Origin: Acidovorax sp.
Lineage (GTDB): Bacteria; Pseudomonadota; Gammaproteobacteria; Burkholderiales; Burkholderiaceae_C
Assembly: GCF_016783915.1 (NCBI RefSeq)
Contig: NZ_JADHVT010000002.1
Span: 47,428 to 111,427 of the forward strand
Reading direction: 5' to 3'
Length of the DNA stretch: 64,000 nt
Both the position numbers and the translations under genes were made by a program. The notes beneath the pieces are model-generated. The model saw only the letters and a list, made by a program, of their open reading frames with translations. It was not told where the DNA came from and made no database searches. Below, in pieces: positions 29,181 through 39,825 of this stretch (its first letter is position 1; each line of letters begins with the position of its first letter).

Positions 29181-30074
29181 ATGTCGCCGCACCCTGTCAC
29201 TGCTCGGAGTCGTTCTTCGCTCTACCTCGACCTGATCCGCTGGGACCGCCCTGCAGGCTGGCTGGTGTGCCTGTGGCCCACGCTGTCTGCGCTGTGGGTC
29301 GCAGCCGATGGATTTCCAGGTTGGCACTTGCTGGCCGTATTCGTGCTGGGCACTTTCTTTATGCGCAGCGCGGGCTGCTGTGTGAACGATGTGGCCGACC
29401 GCGACTTTGACAAACACGTCAAGCGCACGGCGCAGCGCCCGGTCACGACCGGAGCCGTGTCGGTGAAGGAGGCGCTGGGCCTGGGCGCCGTGCTGGCGCT
29501 GGTGTCGTTTGGCCTGGTGCTCACCACCAACACTGCCGCCATCCTCTGGTCTGTGCCCGCCGTGCTGGTGGCCATTGCCTACCCTTTCACCAAACGCATC
29601 ATTTCCATGCCCCAGGCAGTGCTGGGCATTGCGTTCAACTTCGGCATCGTCATCGCCTTTGCCGCCGTGCAAGGCAGCGTGCCTGCGGTGGCGTGGTGGA
29701 TGTGGCTGGGCAACATGTTCTGGGTGCTGGCCTACGACACCGAATACGCCATGGTGGACCGCGACGACGACCTCAAGATCGGCATCAAGACCTCGGCCAT
29801 CACCCTCGGGCGGCTGGATGTGGCCGCCATCGCGGTGTTTTATCTGCTTTTCTTGAGTATTTGGGCGGTAGCGCTACAACCGTATGCCTTGGGTGCTATT
29901 TTTTATGTAGCGGTTACAGTGGCGCTGGCCCAGGCCGTGTGGCACTTCACCCTGATCCGCACACGCACCCGCGAGGGCTGCTTCAAGGCGTTCCGCATCA
30001 ACCACTGGCTGGGTGCCACGGTGTTTGCGGGCATTGCGGGTAGCTATCTGGTGCGGGCGGTACTCACAAATTAA
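29181..30074 (+). CDS. ubiA: 4-hydroxybenzoate polyprenyltransferase
   Basis: 297 aa inner-membrane enzyme that attaches the polyprenyl chain to 4-hydroxybenzoate in ubiquinone synthesis. Both Asp-rich metal/diphosphate motifs are present: [20 protein letters not shown] and [16 protein letters not shown]. About eight or nine hydrophobic helices. Start at the ATG at 29181. The segment at 29852-29910, within a late membrane helix region, is AT-rich and matches the interspersed repeat in reverse (see findings). Confidence 0.96.
   Translation: MSPHPVTARSRSSLYLDLIRWDRPAGWLVCLWPTLSALWVAADGFPGWHLLAVFVLGTFFMRSAGCCVNDVADRDFDKHVKRTAQRPVTTGAVSVKEALGLGAVLALVSFGLVLTTNTAAILWSVPAVLVAIAYPFTKRIISMPQAVLGIAFNFGIVIAFAAVQGSVPAVAWWMWLGNMFWVLAYDTEYAMVDRDDDLKIGIKTSAITLGRLDVAAIAVFYLLFLSIWAVALQPYALGAIFYVAVTVALAQAVWHFTLIRTRTREGCFKAFRINHWLGATVFAGIAGSYLVRAVLTN
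29852..29910 (-). repeat. Interspersed repeat copy inside ubiA (reverse orientation)
   Basis: On the minus strand this stretch reads AAAAATAGCACCC, then GTTGTAGCGCTACCGCCCAA, matching the block order and spacing of the intergenic repeats. It is read in frame as part of a membrane helix pair in UbiA. Could also be chance resemblance in a locally AT-rich stretch. Confidence 0.5.
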
Positions 30075-30116
30075 TAGCAGTCAGCGCTTGATCGACTAGC
30101 GCTACTGCCCCAAAAC
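30070..30116. repeat. Interspersed short repeat, ubiA-proC gap
   Basis: TTAATAGCAGTCAGCGCTTG followed by GACTAGCGCTACTGCCCC. It fills the 43-nt gap between the convergent ubiA and proC genes and supplies the ubiA stop codon. Confidence 0.65.
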
Positions 30117-30117
30117 A

Positions 30118-30954
30118 TCAAGATCCGAACTCGTTGCCGAGTTCGTTGGCACGCTTTTCGGCGGCGCGCATGGCAGCTTCGAACGCCTGCGACACGCCGC
30201 TGGCTTCCATCGACTGCAGCGCGGCATAGGTGGTGCCGCCCTTGGAGGTGACGCGTTCACGCAGCACGGCCGGGGGTTCATGGGAGCGGCGGGCCAGCTC
30301 CGAGGCGCCCACAAAGGTGCCCACGGCCAGCTGGTGCGCCTGCGCCTCGCTCAGGCCCATGCCCACACCAGCGCGCGTCATGGCTTCGAGGAAATAGAAC
30401 ACATAGGCCGGGCCCGAGCCCGAGAGGGCGGTGACAGCGTCGAGCTGCGTTTCGCTTTCCACCCAAAGGAACTCGCCGGTGGACGCCATGATGGCTTCCA
30501 CACTCTGGCGCTCGGCGTTGGTCACGGCGGGGCGCGCGTAGATCGCGCTCATGCCCTTGCCCACCAGCGCGGGCGTGTTGGGCATGGTGCGCACGATGCG
30601 CTCGGTGCCCAGCCACTGGGCGATGCTGTCCGAGCGGATGCCCGCCGCCACGCTCAGGTGCAGGGCCTGCTGGGTGTGTGCCTTGGCCTGCGCGGCGGCG
30701 TCCTTGAAGGTCTGGGGCTTGACGGCCCAGACCACGATGCTTGCGCGCTGCAGCGCTGGGCCCGCCTCGGGCTGAGCGGTGAGACCAAAGTTCTTGAGCA
30801 GCGCCTCGCGTGTAGGGGCGTAGGGCTCGACCACCTCGATCTGGCTGGCCGGGTGGCCCTGGTGGATCAGCCCGCCAATGATGGCGCTGGCCATGTTGCC
30901 GCCGCCAATGAAAGCGATGGTGGGAAGCGAGGGGGATGCGGCGGTTTGGCTCAT
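30118..30954 (-). CDS. proC: Pyrroline-5-carboxylate reductase
   Basis: 278 aa enzyme that makes proline from pyrroline-5-carboxylate with NAD(P)H. The Rossmann start IAFIGGGNMASAIIGGL, the segment RTMPNTPALVGKGMSA and the family signature TALSGSGPAYVFYFLEAM are all present. Start at the ATG at 30954 (MSQTAASPSLPTIAF). It lies downstream of glpK on the same strand with a 73-nt gap and could be read through from it. Confidence 0.97.
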   Translation of the reverse strand: MSQTAASPSLPTIAFIGGGNMASAIIGGLIHQGHPASQIEVVEPYAPTREALLKNFGLTAQPEAGPALQRASIVVWAVKPQTFKDAAAQAKAHTQQALHLSVAAGIRSDSIAQWLGTERIVRTMPNTPALVGKGMSAIYARPAVTNAERQSVEAIMASTGEFLWVESETQLDAVTALSGSGPAYVFYFLEAMTRAGVGMGLSEAQAHQLAVGTFVGASELARRSHEPPAVLRERVTSKGGTTYAALQSMEASGVSQAFEAAMRAAEKRANELGNEFGS

Positions 30955-31027
30955 GGGAGGTGCAAGGTGGCAACAACAGGGGCCACGATGGTAGCGCCGC
31001 CGCGTTGCCACCCGGCGCGCGGCGGGT

Positions 31028-32521
31028 TCAATCGGCTGTCGTTTGGCGAACGGCGTGTTCCCAGTTCGCCATCAGCTCCTGCGCACGCGCGCTGCTGAGC
31101 GTGGGCACAAAGCGGCGGTCGGCGCGCCACAACCGCGAGAGTTCATCCGTGCTGCGGTACACGCCGCTTGACAGCCCTGCCAGGTAGGCGGCGCCCAGGG
31201 CGGTGGTCTCGATGACGGCCGGGCGCACCACCGGGATGCCCAGCAGGTCGGCTTGGAACTGCATCAGCAAGTCGTTGATGCAGGCGCCACCGTCCACGCG
31301 CAGTTCGCTCACGGGCGCACCGCCCGCAGCCACTGCGTCGCGGCTCATGGCCAGCAGCAGGGCAGCGCTCTGATAGGCAATGCTTTCGAGCGCTGCGCGC
31401 GCAATGTGGCCCAGTGTGGTGCCACGCGTGAGGCCCGTGATGGTGCCGCGTGCGTCAGGCTTCCAGTAGGGGGCGCCCAGGCCGGTGAAGGCGGGCACCA
31501 TCATCACGCCGCCCGAATCGGGCACGCTTTGGGCCAGTGACTCCACCTCGTTGCTGGTGGAGATGGCGCGCAGGCCGTCGCGCAGCCACTGCACCACTGC
31601 GCCGCCGACAAACACACTGCCTTCCATCGCAAATTCAGGTTGCGCCGTCGCCTGTGCCGCACTGGTGGTGAGCAGGCCGTTCTGCGATGTCTGGAACGTG
31701 CCGCCTGTGTGCATGAGCATGAAGCAGCCTGTGCCATAGGTGTTCTTGGCCATGCCCGCCGTGAAGCAGGCCTGGCCGAACAGCGCGCTTTGCTGGTCAC
31801 CTGCCACGCCGCCAATGCGGATGGCGTGGCCCAGCAGGTCGGCCGCGATGTCGCCAAAGTGGGCGCTGGACGGCAGCACCTCGGGCATCAGCGCCTTGGG
31901 AATACGCAGCAGCGCCAGCAGCTCGTCGTCCCACTGGTTGGTGTGCACATTGAACAGCATGGTGCGCGAGGCGTTGCTCACGTCCGTCACATGCACCTGG
32001 CCGTGGGTGAGCTTCCACATCAGCCAGCTGTCCACCGTGCCAAAGGCCAGCTCACCGCGCTCGGCCGCATCGCGTGCGCCCGGCACATGGTCCAGCAGCC
32101 ATTGCAGCTTGGTGCCCGAGAAGTAGGCGTCCACCAGCAGGCCGGTCTTGGCCTGGATGGTGGCGGCATGGCCTTGTTCGCGCAGCTGGGCGCAGGCGGG
32201 TTCGGCGCGCCGGTCCTGCCACACGATGGCGTGGTGCACGGGCTGCCCGGTTTGGCGGTTCCACAGCACGGTGGTTTCGCGCTGGTTGGTGATGCCGACA
32301 GCGCGTATGTCGCTGGCCGCAATGCCCGCCTTGGCCAGCGCATCGCGTGCGGTAGCGAGCTGGGTGCGCCAGATCTCCAGCGGGTCGTGCTCCACCCAGC
32401 CGGGCTGGGGGTAGATCTGCGGCAGCTCCAGCTGCGCCTGCGCCACGATGTGGCCGCCTTCGTCAAAAACGATGCTGCGGGAGCTGGAGGTGCCTTGGTC
32501 GAGAGCGAGCAGGTAGGTCAT
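31028..32521 (-). CDS. glpK: Glycerol kinase
   Basis: 497 aa FGGY-family kinase that traps incoming glycerol as glycerol-3-phosphate. The N-terminal phosphate loop [29 protein letters not shown], the signature region [14 protein letters not shown], and the C-terminal [22 protein letters not shown] are diagnostic. It is separated by 21 nt from glpR upstream and lies on the strand opposite to the ABC transporter it serves. Confidence 0.97.
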   Translation of the reverse strand: MTYLLALDQGTSSSRSIVFDEGGHIVAQAQLELPQIYPQPGWVEHDPLEIWRTQLATARDALAKAGIAASDIRAVGITNQRETTVLWNRQTGQPVHHAIVWQDRRAEPACAQLREQGHAATIQAKTGLLVDAYFSGTKLQWLLDHVPGARDAAERGELAFGTVDSWLMWKLTHGQVHVTDVSNASRTMLFNVHTNQWDDELLALLRIPKALMPEVLPSSAHFGDIAADLLGHAIRIGGVAGDQQSALFGQACFTAGMAKNTYGTGCFMLMHTGGTFQTSQNGLLTTSAAQATAQPEFAMEGSVFVGGAVVQWLRDGLRAISTSNEVESLAQSVPDSGGVMMVPAFTGLGAPYWKPDARGTITGLTRGTTLGHIARAALESIAYQSAALLLAMSRDAVAAGGAPVSELRVDGGACINDLLMQFQADLLGIPVVRPAVIETTALGAAYLAGLSSGVYRSTDELSRLWRADRRFVPTLSSARAQELMANWEHAVRQTTAD

Positions 32522-32542
32522 GAGGGCAAAGGATAGGTGAAG

Positions 32543-33307
32543 CTACGCAGCTACCGTGCAGATGACTTCAGCATCTTGCAGAAGGGCCGGGAAGGGCTCG
32601 GGCGGCGGTGCGTCGGTGAACAGGCGGTCGATCTGCGCCAGCGTGGCCAGCTGCACCATGGCCGGGCGGTTGAACTTGCTGAAGTCGGCCGCCAGCCAGA
32701 CCTCGCGCGCGTGCTCGATGATGGTTTGCGCCACCTTCACTTCGCGGTAGTCGAAGTCGCGCAGCGACCCGTCGGGCTCGATACCCGAAATGCCGATGAG
32801 CGCAATGTCCACCTTGAACTGGCGGATGAAGTCCACGGCGGCTTCGCCCACGATGCCCCGGTCGCGGGCGCGCACCACACCGCCGGCCACGATCACCTCG
32901 CACTCGGGGTTGCCGCTCAGGATGGCCGCCACATTGAGGTTGTTGGTGATCACGCGCAGGCCCCGGTGGTGCAGCAGCGCCTTGGCAATGGCCTCGGTGG
33001 TGGTGCCGATGTTCAGGATCAGCGAGCAGTCGTTGGGCACCTGTTCGGCCACGGCGCGCGCAATGCGCGCCTTGCCTTCGGCATGCAGGTTTTCGCGCTG
33101 GGTGTGCGCCAGGTTCTCCACCGTGGAGCTGGGCACGCGCACGCCGCCATGAAAGCGCGTGAGCAGTCCCGACTCTGCCAGGCGCTGCACATCGCGGCGC
33201 ACCGTCTGCAGTGTGACCCCCAGCGTTTCGGCGAGCTGTTCCACCGTGGCGGACTTGCGCGCGCGCACTTCTTCGAGGAGTTGGAGTTGGCGGGGATTGG
33301 TGTTCAC
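32543..33307 (-). CDS. glpR: DeoR-family repressor, probable glycerol-3-phosphate regulator
   Basis: 254 aa. An N-terminal DeoR helix-turn-helix (RQLQLLEEVRARKSATVEQLAETLGVTLQTVRRDVQRL) precedes a sugar-phosphate-binding domain with LNIGTTTEAIAKALL and VGEAAVDFIRQFKVDIALIGISGI. Its location ahead of glpK and divergent from glpS-glpV makes it the likely GlpR, repressing both directions until glycerol-3-phosphate is present. Strong candidate operators lie in the divergent gap (33399-33455). Confidence 0.93.
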   Translation of the reverse strand: MNTNPRQLQLLEEVRARKSATVEQLAETLGVTLQTVRRDVQRLAESGLLTRFHGGVRVPSSTVENLAHTQRENLHAEGKARIARAVAEQVPNDCSLILNIGTTTEAIAKALLHHRGLRVITNNLNVAAILSGNPECEVIVAGGVVRARDRGIVGEAAVDFIRQFKVDIALIGISGIEPDGSLRDFDYREVKVAQTIIEHAREVWLAADFSKFNRPAMVQLATLAQIDRLFTDAPPPEPFPALLQDAEVICTVAA

Positions 33308-33398
33308 GGTGGGGTGTTGTGCGCAGTGTTATGTCACCGAATCGTAACGAATCTGAAACATTCGCTTTGGTGGCTGGCGACACGCTAAAGACTGTAAA

Positions 33399-33475
33399 TC
33401 GAACAAAAACGAATTGATTAAGGGTAAACCTTGATTCAATTCGAACAAAAAGGAACAAAAATGAAAAAGTTCGAA
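33399..33475. promoter_or_regulatory. Divergent glpR/glpS control region with nested operators
   Basis: Two direct repeats TCGAACAAAAACGAA (33399-33413) and TCGAACAAAAAGGAA (33441-33455) start 42 bp apart, close to four helical turns. Between them an 8-bp inverted repeat, CGAATTGA (33410-33417) and TCAATTCG (33436-33443), encloses a concentric smaller dyad AAGG-N5-CCTT (33420-33432). TTCGAA follows at 33470-33475. The region is far more AT-rich than its surroundings. These are the best candidates for GlpR binding; promoter elements could not be placed with confidence. Confidence 0.6.
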
Positions 33476-33542
33476 ATTTGAGGGCTGCCGCGAGTGTGTG
33501 CAGTCCTTTCACACAGGCCCAAGGGCCGGAAGAGGATGCTTC

Positions 33543-34634
33543 ATGCAGCTGGCGTTGGACAGCATCAGCAAAAAAGTCGGGGCGCAGACCTGGCTGTACG
33601 ACATGAATTTGTCGCTGCAGCCCAATGCCGTGACAGTGTTGCTGGGGGCGACCCAGGCGGGCAAGACCAGCCTGATGCGCATCATGGCGGGGCTGGATGT
33701 GCCCACCCATGGACGCGTGTTGGTTGATGGCCGGGACGTGACGGGCACCCCTGTGCGCGACCGCAATGTGGCCATGGTGTACCAACAGTTCATCAACTAC
33801 CCCTCGATGAAGGTGGCGGCCAACATTGCGTCGCCCCTGAAGCTGCGCGGCGAAAAGAACATCGACGCCCGGGTGCGTGAGATCGCAAGCCGCCTGCACA
33901 TCGACATGTTTCTGGACCGCTACCCGGCCGAGCTGTCGGGAGGGCAGCAGCAGCGCGTGGCACTGGCCCGCGCCCTCGCCAAGGGTGCGCCGCTGATGCT
34001 GCTGGACGAACCCCTGGTGAACCTGGACTACAAGCTGCGCGAAGAGCTGCGCGAGGAGCTGACCCAGCTGTTTGCTGCCGGCCAGTCCACTGTGGTTTAT
34101 GCCACTACCGAGCCGGGCGAGGCCCTGCTGCTGGGTGGCTACACCGCCGTACTCGACGAAGGTCAGTTGCTGCAGTACGGCCCGACGGCCGAGGTGTTCC
34201 ACGCGCCCAACTCGCTGCGTGTGGCGCGCGCTTTCAGTGACCCGCCGATGAACCTGATTGCTGCCTCGGCCGCCACTGCCGGTGTCCGCCTGCAGGGCGG
34301 GGTGGAGCTGGCCGTGCACCTGCCGCAAGGTGTGGCCACGGCGGCTGGGCTCACGGTGGGCGTGCGCGCGAGTGCGCTGCGCGTGGTGGCGCGCCAGGGC
34401 GACATCAGCGTGGGTGGGGTGGTGGAGCTGGCGGAAATCTCGGGGTCGGATACCTTTGTGCACGCGACCACACCCTGGGGCGACTTGGTGGCACAGCTGA
34501 CCGGTGTGCATTACTTTGAACTGGGCACGCCCATCACGCTGCACCTGGACCCAGCCCAGGTCTATGTGTTTGGCGCCGACGGCCGACTGGCGTGGGCGCC
34601 TGCGCGGCCTGTTACTGCACAAGGAGGGCGTTGA
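33543..34634 (+). CDS. glpS: Glycerol ABC transporter ATPase GlpS
   Basis: 363 aa cytoplasmic ATPase, first gene of a six-gene importer like the Rhizobium leguminosarum glpSTPQUV system. Walker A GATQAGKTS (35-43), Q-loop YQQF, intact signature LSGGQQQ (131-137) and Walker B LMLLDE (151-156) are present. The switch histidine is missing: the usual YVTHD reads YATTE (186-190), with Thr189 in place of His. A C-terminal TOBE-like domain follows. Start at the ATG at 33543. It ends 1 nt before glpT. Confidence 0.93.
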   Translation: MQLALDSISKKVGAQTWLYDMNLSLQPNAVTVLLGATQAGKTSLMRIMAGLDVPTHGRVLVDGRDVTGTPVRDRNVAMVYQQFINYPSMKVAANIASPLKLRGEKNIDARVREIASRLHIDMFLDRYPAELSGGQQQRVALARALAKGAPLMLLDEPLVNLDYKLREELREELTQLFAAGQSTVVYATTEPGEALLLGGYTAVLDEGQLLQYGPTAEVFHAPNSLRVARAFSDPPMNLIAASAATAGVRLQGGVELAVHLPQGVATAAGLTVGVRASALRVVARQGDISVGGVVELAEISGSDTFVHATTPWGDLVAQLTGVHYFELGTPITLHLDPAQVYVFGADGRLAWAPARPVTAQGGR

Positions 34635-34635
34635 G

Positions 34636-35727
34636 ATGGCCCGCATCAGTCTGGATTTGGCGCATTCGTACAAGCCGAACCCGCAGCAGGACAGCGACTA
34701 CGCCCTGCTGCCTTTGAAGATGGAGTTCGAGGACGGTGGCGCTTACGCGCTGCTCGGTCCCTCGGGCTGTGGCAAGACCACCATGCTCAACATCATGTCG
34801 GGCTTGCTTGTGCCGTCACACGGCAAGGTGCTGTTTGATGACCGCGACGTGACGCGTGCCAGCCCGCAGGAGCGCAACATTGCGCAGGTGTTCCAGTTCC
34901 CGGTGATCTACGACACCATGACGGTGGCCGAGAACCTGGCGTTCCCGCTGCGCAACCGCAAGGTGCCCGAGGCGCAGATCAAGCAGCGTGTGGGCGTGAT
35001 CGCCGAGATGCTGGAGATGAGTGGCCAGCTCAACCAGCGTGCGGCAGGCCTTGCGGCCGATGCCAAGCAGAAGATTTCTCTGGGCCGTGGACTGGTGCGC
35101 GCCGATGTGGCGGCCGTGCTGTTCGATGAGCCGCTCACGGTGATCGACCCGCACCTCAAGTGGCAGCTGCGGCGCAAGCTCAAGCAGATTCACCACGAAC
35201 TCAAACTCACGCTGATCTACGTGACCCATGACCAGGTGGAGGCGCTGACCTTTGCGGACCAGGTGGTGGTGATGACGCGCGGCAAGGCCGTGCAGGTGGG
35301 GTCTGCCGACGCCTTGTTCGAGCGACCTGCGCATACTTTTGTGGGGCACTTCATTGGCTCGCCGGGCATGAACTTTTTGTCTGCGCACAGCGAGGGCGAC
35401 AGTATCGCTGTGGCCGGGCATCGCCTGGCCAGCCCCGTGGGCCGTACGCTGCCGAACGGTGCCCTGCAGGTCGGCATCCGGCCCGAATACCTGGCCCTGG
35501 CCCAGCCGCAGCAGCCGGGCGCATTACCTTGCATGGTGGTGCAAGTGCAGGACATTGGCACCTACCTGATGCTGACCGCCAAGGTGGGCGAGCACACCGT
35601 CAAGGCGCGTTTCACACCCGAGACGCGCCTGCCGTCGGCCGGTGACACGGCGTGGCTGCAGGTGCTGGGCAACCACACCTGCTTCTACCAGAACGAACAG
35701 TTGCTGACCGCGGAGGTCGCCCCATGA
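34636..35727 (+). CDS. glpT: Glycerol ABC transporter ATPase GlpT
   Basis: 363 aa partner of GlpS (not the MFS permease also called GlpT in E. coli). Walker A GPSGCGKTT (41-49), Q-loop VFQFP, Walker B VLFDEP and switch His198 in YVTHDQ are intact, but the ABC signature is destroyed: aligned with LSGGQ it reads LAADA (139-143). The defect complements that of GlpS (see findings). A C-terminal TOBE-like domain is present. Start at the ATG at 34636, with GGAGGG upstream. Confidence 0.93.
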   Translation: MARISLDLAHSYKPNPQQDSDYALLPLKMEFEDGGAYALLGPSGCGKTTMLNIMSGLLVPSHGKVLFDDRDVTRASPQERNIAQVFQFPVIYDTMTVAENLAFPLRNRKVPEAQIKQRVGVIAEMLEMSGQLNQRAAGLAADAKQKISLGRGLVRADVAAVLFDEPLTVIDPHLKWQLRRKLKQIHHELKLTLIYVTHDQVEALTFADQVVVMTRGKAVQVGSADALFERPAHTFVGHFIGSPGMNFLSAHSEGDSIAVAGHRLASPVGRTLPNGALQVGIRPEYLALAQPQQPGALPCMVVQVQDIGTYLMLTAKVGEHTVKARFTPETRLPSAGDTAWLQVLGNHTCFYQNEQLLTAEVAP

Positions 35728-35785
35728 GCGCCGCCCGGCCGCCCGAAGGCGCTCAGCACCGCAGTGCGCAGCACGGAGGTTTCCA

Positions 35786-35789
<4 letters not shown>
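35724..35789 (+). CDS. 21-codon linker frame between glpT and glpP
   Basis: Its ATG overlaps the glpT stop and its TGA overlaps the glpP start, each as ATGA, so a ribosome could be handed from glpT to glpP through this frame. The product (MSAARPPEGAQHRSAQHGGF plus Q) has no fold. From memory, similar 'SAARPPEGAQ' stretches recur at gene junctions in Comamonadaceae, so it may be an inserted repeat. It also carries the GGAGG ribosome site for glpP. Confidence 0.45.
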
Positions 35790-36674
<885 letters not shown>

Positions 36675-36682
<8 letters not shown>

Positions 36683-37487
36683 AAAGCGCTTCCAGAAGCG
36701 GTCGATCTTCCTTGTTGTCTACCTGCTGTTCGCCCTGTTGCCCATCTACTGGATGGTCAACATGAGCTTCAAGACCAATGAGGAGATCCTTTCGACCTTC
36801 ACGTTCTTTCCACAGCATTTCACCTGGGCCAACTACAAGACCATCTTCACGGATGAATCCTGGTATTCGGGCTACATCAACAGCCTGATCTATGTGGCTA
36901 TCAACACGGTGATCTCGCTCACCGTGGCGCTGCCCGCAGCCTATGCATTCAGCCGCTACCAGTTCCTTGGCGACAAGCATGTGTTCTTCTGGCTGCTGAC
37001 CAACCGCATGACGCCACCAGCCGTGTTTTTGCTGCCGTTCTTCCAGCTCTACACGACTGTGGGGCTCATGGACACGCACATCGCAGTGGCGCTGGCGCAC
37101 TTGCTGTTCAACGTGCCGCTGGCCGTGTGGATTCTGGAAGGTTTCATGAGCGGCATTCCGCGTGAGATCGACGAGACGGCCTACATCGACGGTTACAGCT
37201 TTCCGCGCTTTTTCATGACCATCTTCTTGCCGCTTATCAAGGCCGGCGTGGGCGTTGCAGCGTTTTTCTGCTTCATGTTCAGCTGGGTGGAGCTGCTGCT
37301 GGCCCGCACGCTGACCAGCGTGAATGCCAAGCCCATCGTGGCCACCATGACGCGCACGGTGAGCGCATCGGGCATGGACTGGGCGACGCTGGCGGCAGCG
37401 GGCGTGCTGACCATCGTGCCGGGTGCGATCGTGATCTGGTTTGTTCGCCACTACATCGCAAAAGGCTTTGCGATGGGGCGGGTTTGA
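36675..37487 (+). CDS. glpQ: Glycerol ABC transporter permease GlpQ
   Basis: 270 aa inner-membrane permease of the MalG type, second channel subunit. Six helices; the coupling loop reads GFMSGIPREIDETAYIDGYSFPRFFMTIFLPLIKAG. Start MNEKRFQKRSIFLVVYLLF. The name follows the Rhizobium importer and should not be confused with the GlpQ glycerophosphodiesterase. Confidence 0.94.
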
Positions 37488-37499
37488 GGAGGCAGCGAG

Positions 37500-37808
37500 A
37501 TGTTTGACTGGATGGCCTGGACGCTGCCCGTGGCGGTGTTCTTCATTTGCATCGTGCTGATGCTGATCGGCATGACGGTGTGGGAGATCAAGTCGCCCAC
37601 CACGATGCGCAAGGGCTTTTTGCCGCTGGAGACGACGCGCGGTGATCGGCTGTTTATTGGGCTGCTGTCAGCGGCTTACGTGAATCTTATTTTTGTGGGC
37701 ATCAGCGGCAAGCTGGCCCAGTGGTTCAGCCTGCAGGGCGATCCGTCGATCTGGATCAGCTTTGTGCTGTCGATGGCAGTGCTGCTGCTCATCCTGCGCA
37801 AGGGGTGA
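37500..37808 (+). CDS. glpU: DUF2160 membrane protein, GlpU-like
   Basis: 102 aa small inner-membrane protein with three hydrophobic segments (about 8-28, 50-70, 80-99). It matches by size and position the small membrane component GlpU (DUF2160) of the Rhizobium glycerol transporter. Its function is not established; a regulatory or stabilising role for the permease is possible. It follows glpQ by 12 nt. Confidence 0.88.
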   Translation: MFDWMAWTLPVAVFFICIVLMLIGMTVWEIKSPTTMRKGFLPLETTRGDRLFIGLLSAAYVNLIFVGISGKLAQWFSLQGDPSIWISFVLSMAVLLLILRKG

Positions 37809-37844
37809 GGTGCCTGCAGGCAGCCTTGATTTCAATGGTTCCCG

Positions 37845-37880
37845 TCGCGCGGCTCAACCCTTCCCCGGAGCCGCGCGACC
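37845..37880 (+). other. Perfect 12-bp hairpin between glpU and glpV
   Basis: GTCGCGCGGCTC (37845-37856) and GAGCCGCGCGAC (37869-37880) pair perfectly around a 12-nt loop. No T-run follows, so it is more likely an mRNA-processing or stability element separating low-level membrane genes from the binding-protein gene than a terminator. Confidence 0.7.
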
Positions 37881-37921
37881 CTTGCATCCAAAGGGGAGAT
37901 GACTATGAGGAGACAGGCACT

Positions 37922-39652
<1,731 letters not shown>

Positions 39653-39689
39653 TCCTCAGATCAAGGTGTTGTTGTAATCACCATTGATC

Positions 39690-39727
39690 GGCAGCCAAGG
39701 CCCAAAAGGTCTCTGGCTGCCTTTTTT
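39690..39727 (+). terminator. Rho-independent terminator of the glp transporter operon
   Basis: GGCAGCCA (39690-39697) pairs with TGGCTGCC (39714-39721) and six T residues follow (39722-39727). It separates the importer genes from glpD. Confidence 0.93.
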
Positions 39728-39794
39728 GCTCCATACCGCCCTCGGCCCCTGTGCGGCTGCGGGGCGGGTTTTCACCCCGGGAGTGTCAGGAATT

Positions 39795-39816
39795 CAAGGG
39801 TAAACCCTTGGTTTTT
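39795..39816 (+). promoter_or_regulatory. Palindrome upstream of glpD sharing an 11-mer with the glpS control region
   Basis: CAAGGGT-AA-ACCCTTG (39795-39810) is a perfect 7-bp dyad followed by GTTTTT. Its core AAGGGTAAACC (39796-39806) is identical to 33420-33430 upstream of glpS, so it is a candidate common operator. It could instead be a weak attenuating hairpin. Confidence 0.5.
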
Positions 39817-39825
39817 ACTCCGCCC

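Noticed and set aside
33461-33481. Six-codon frame (MKKFEI) upstream of glpS
   Set aside because: Too short to support, and it overlaps probable operator sequence; no sign of an attenuator after it.
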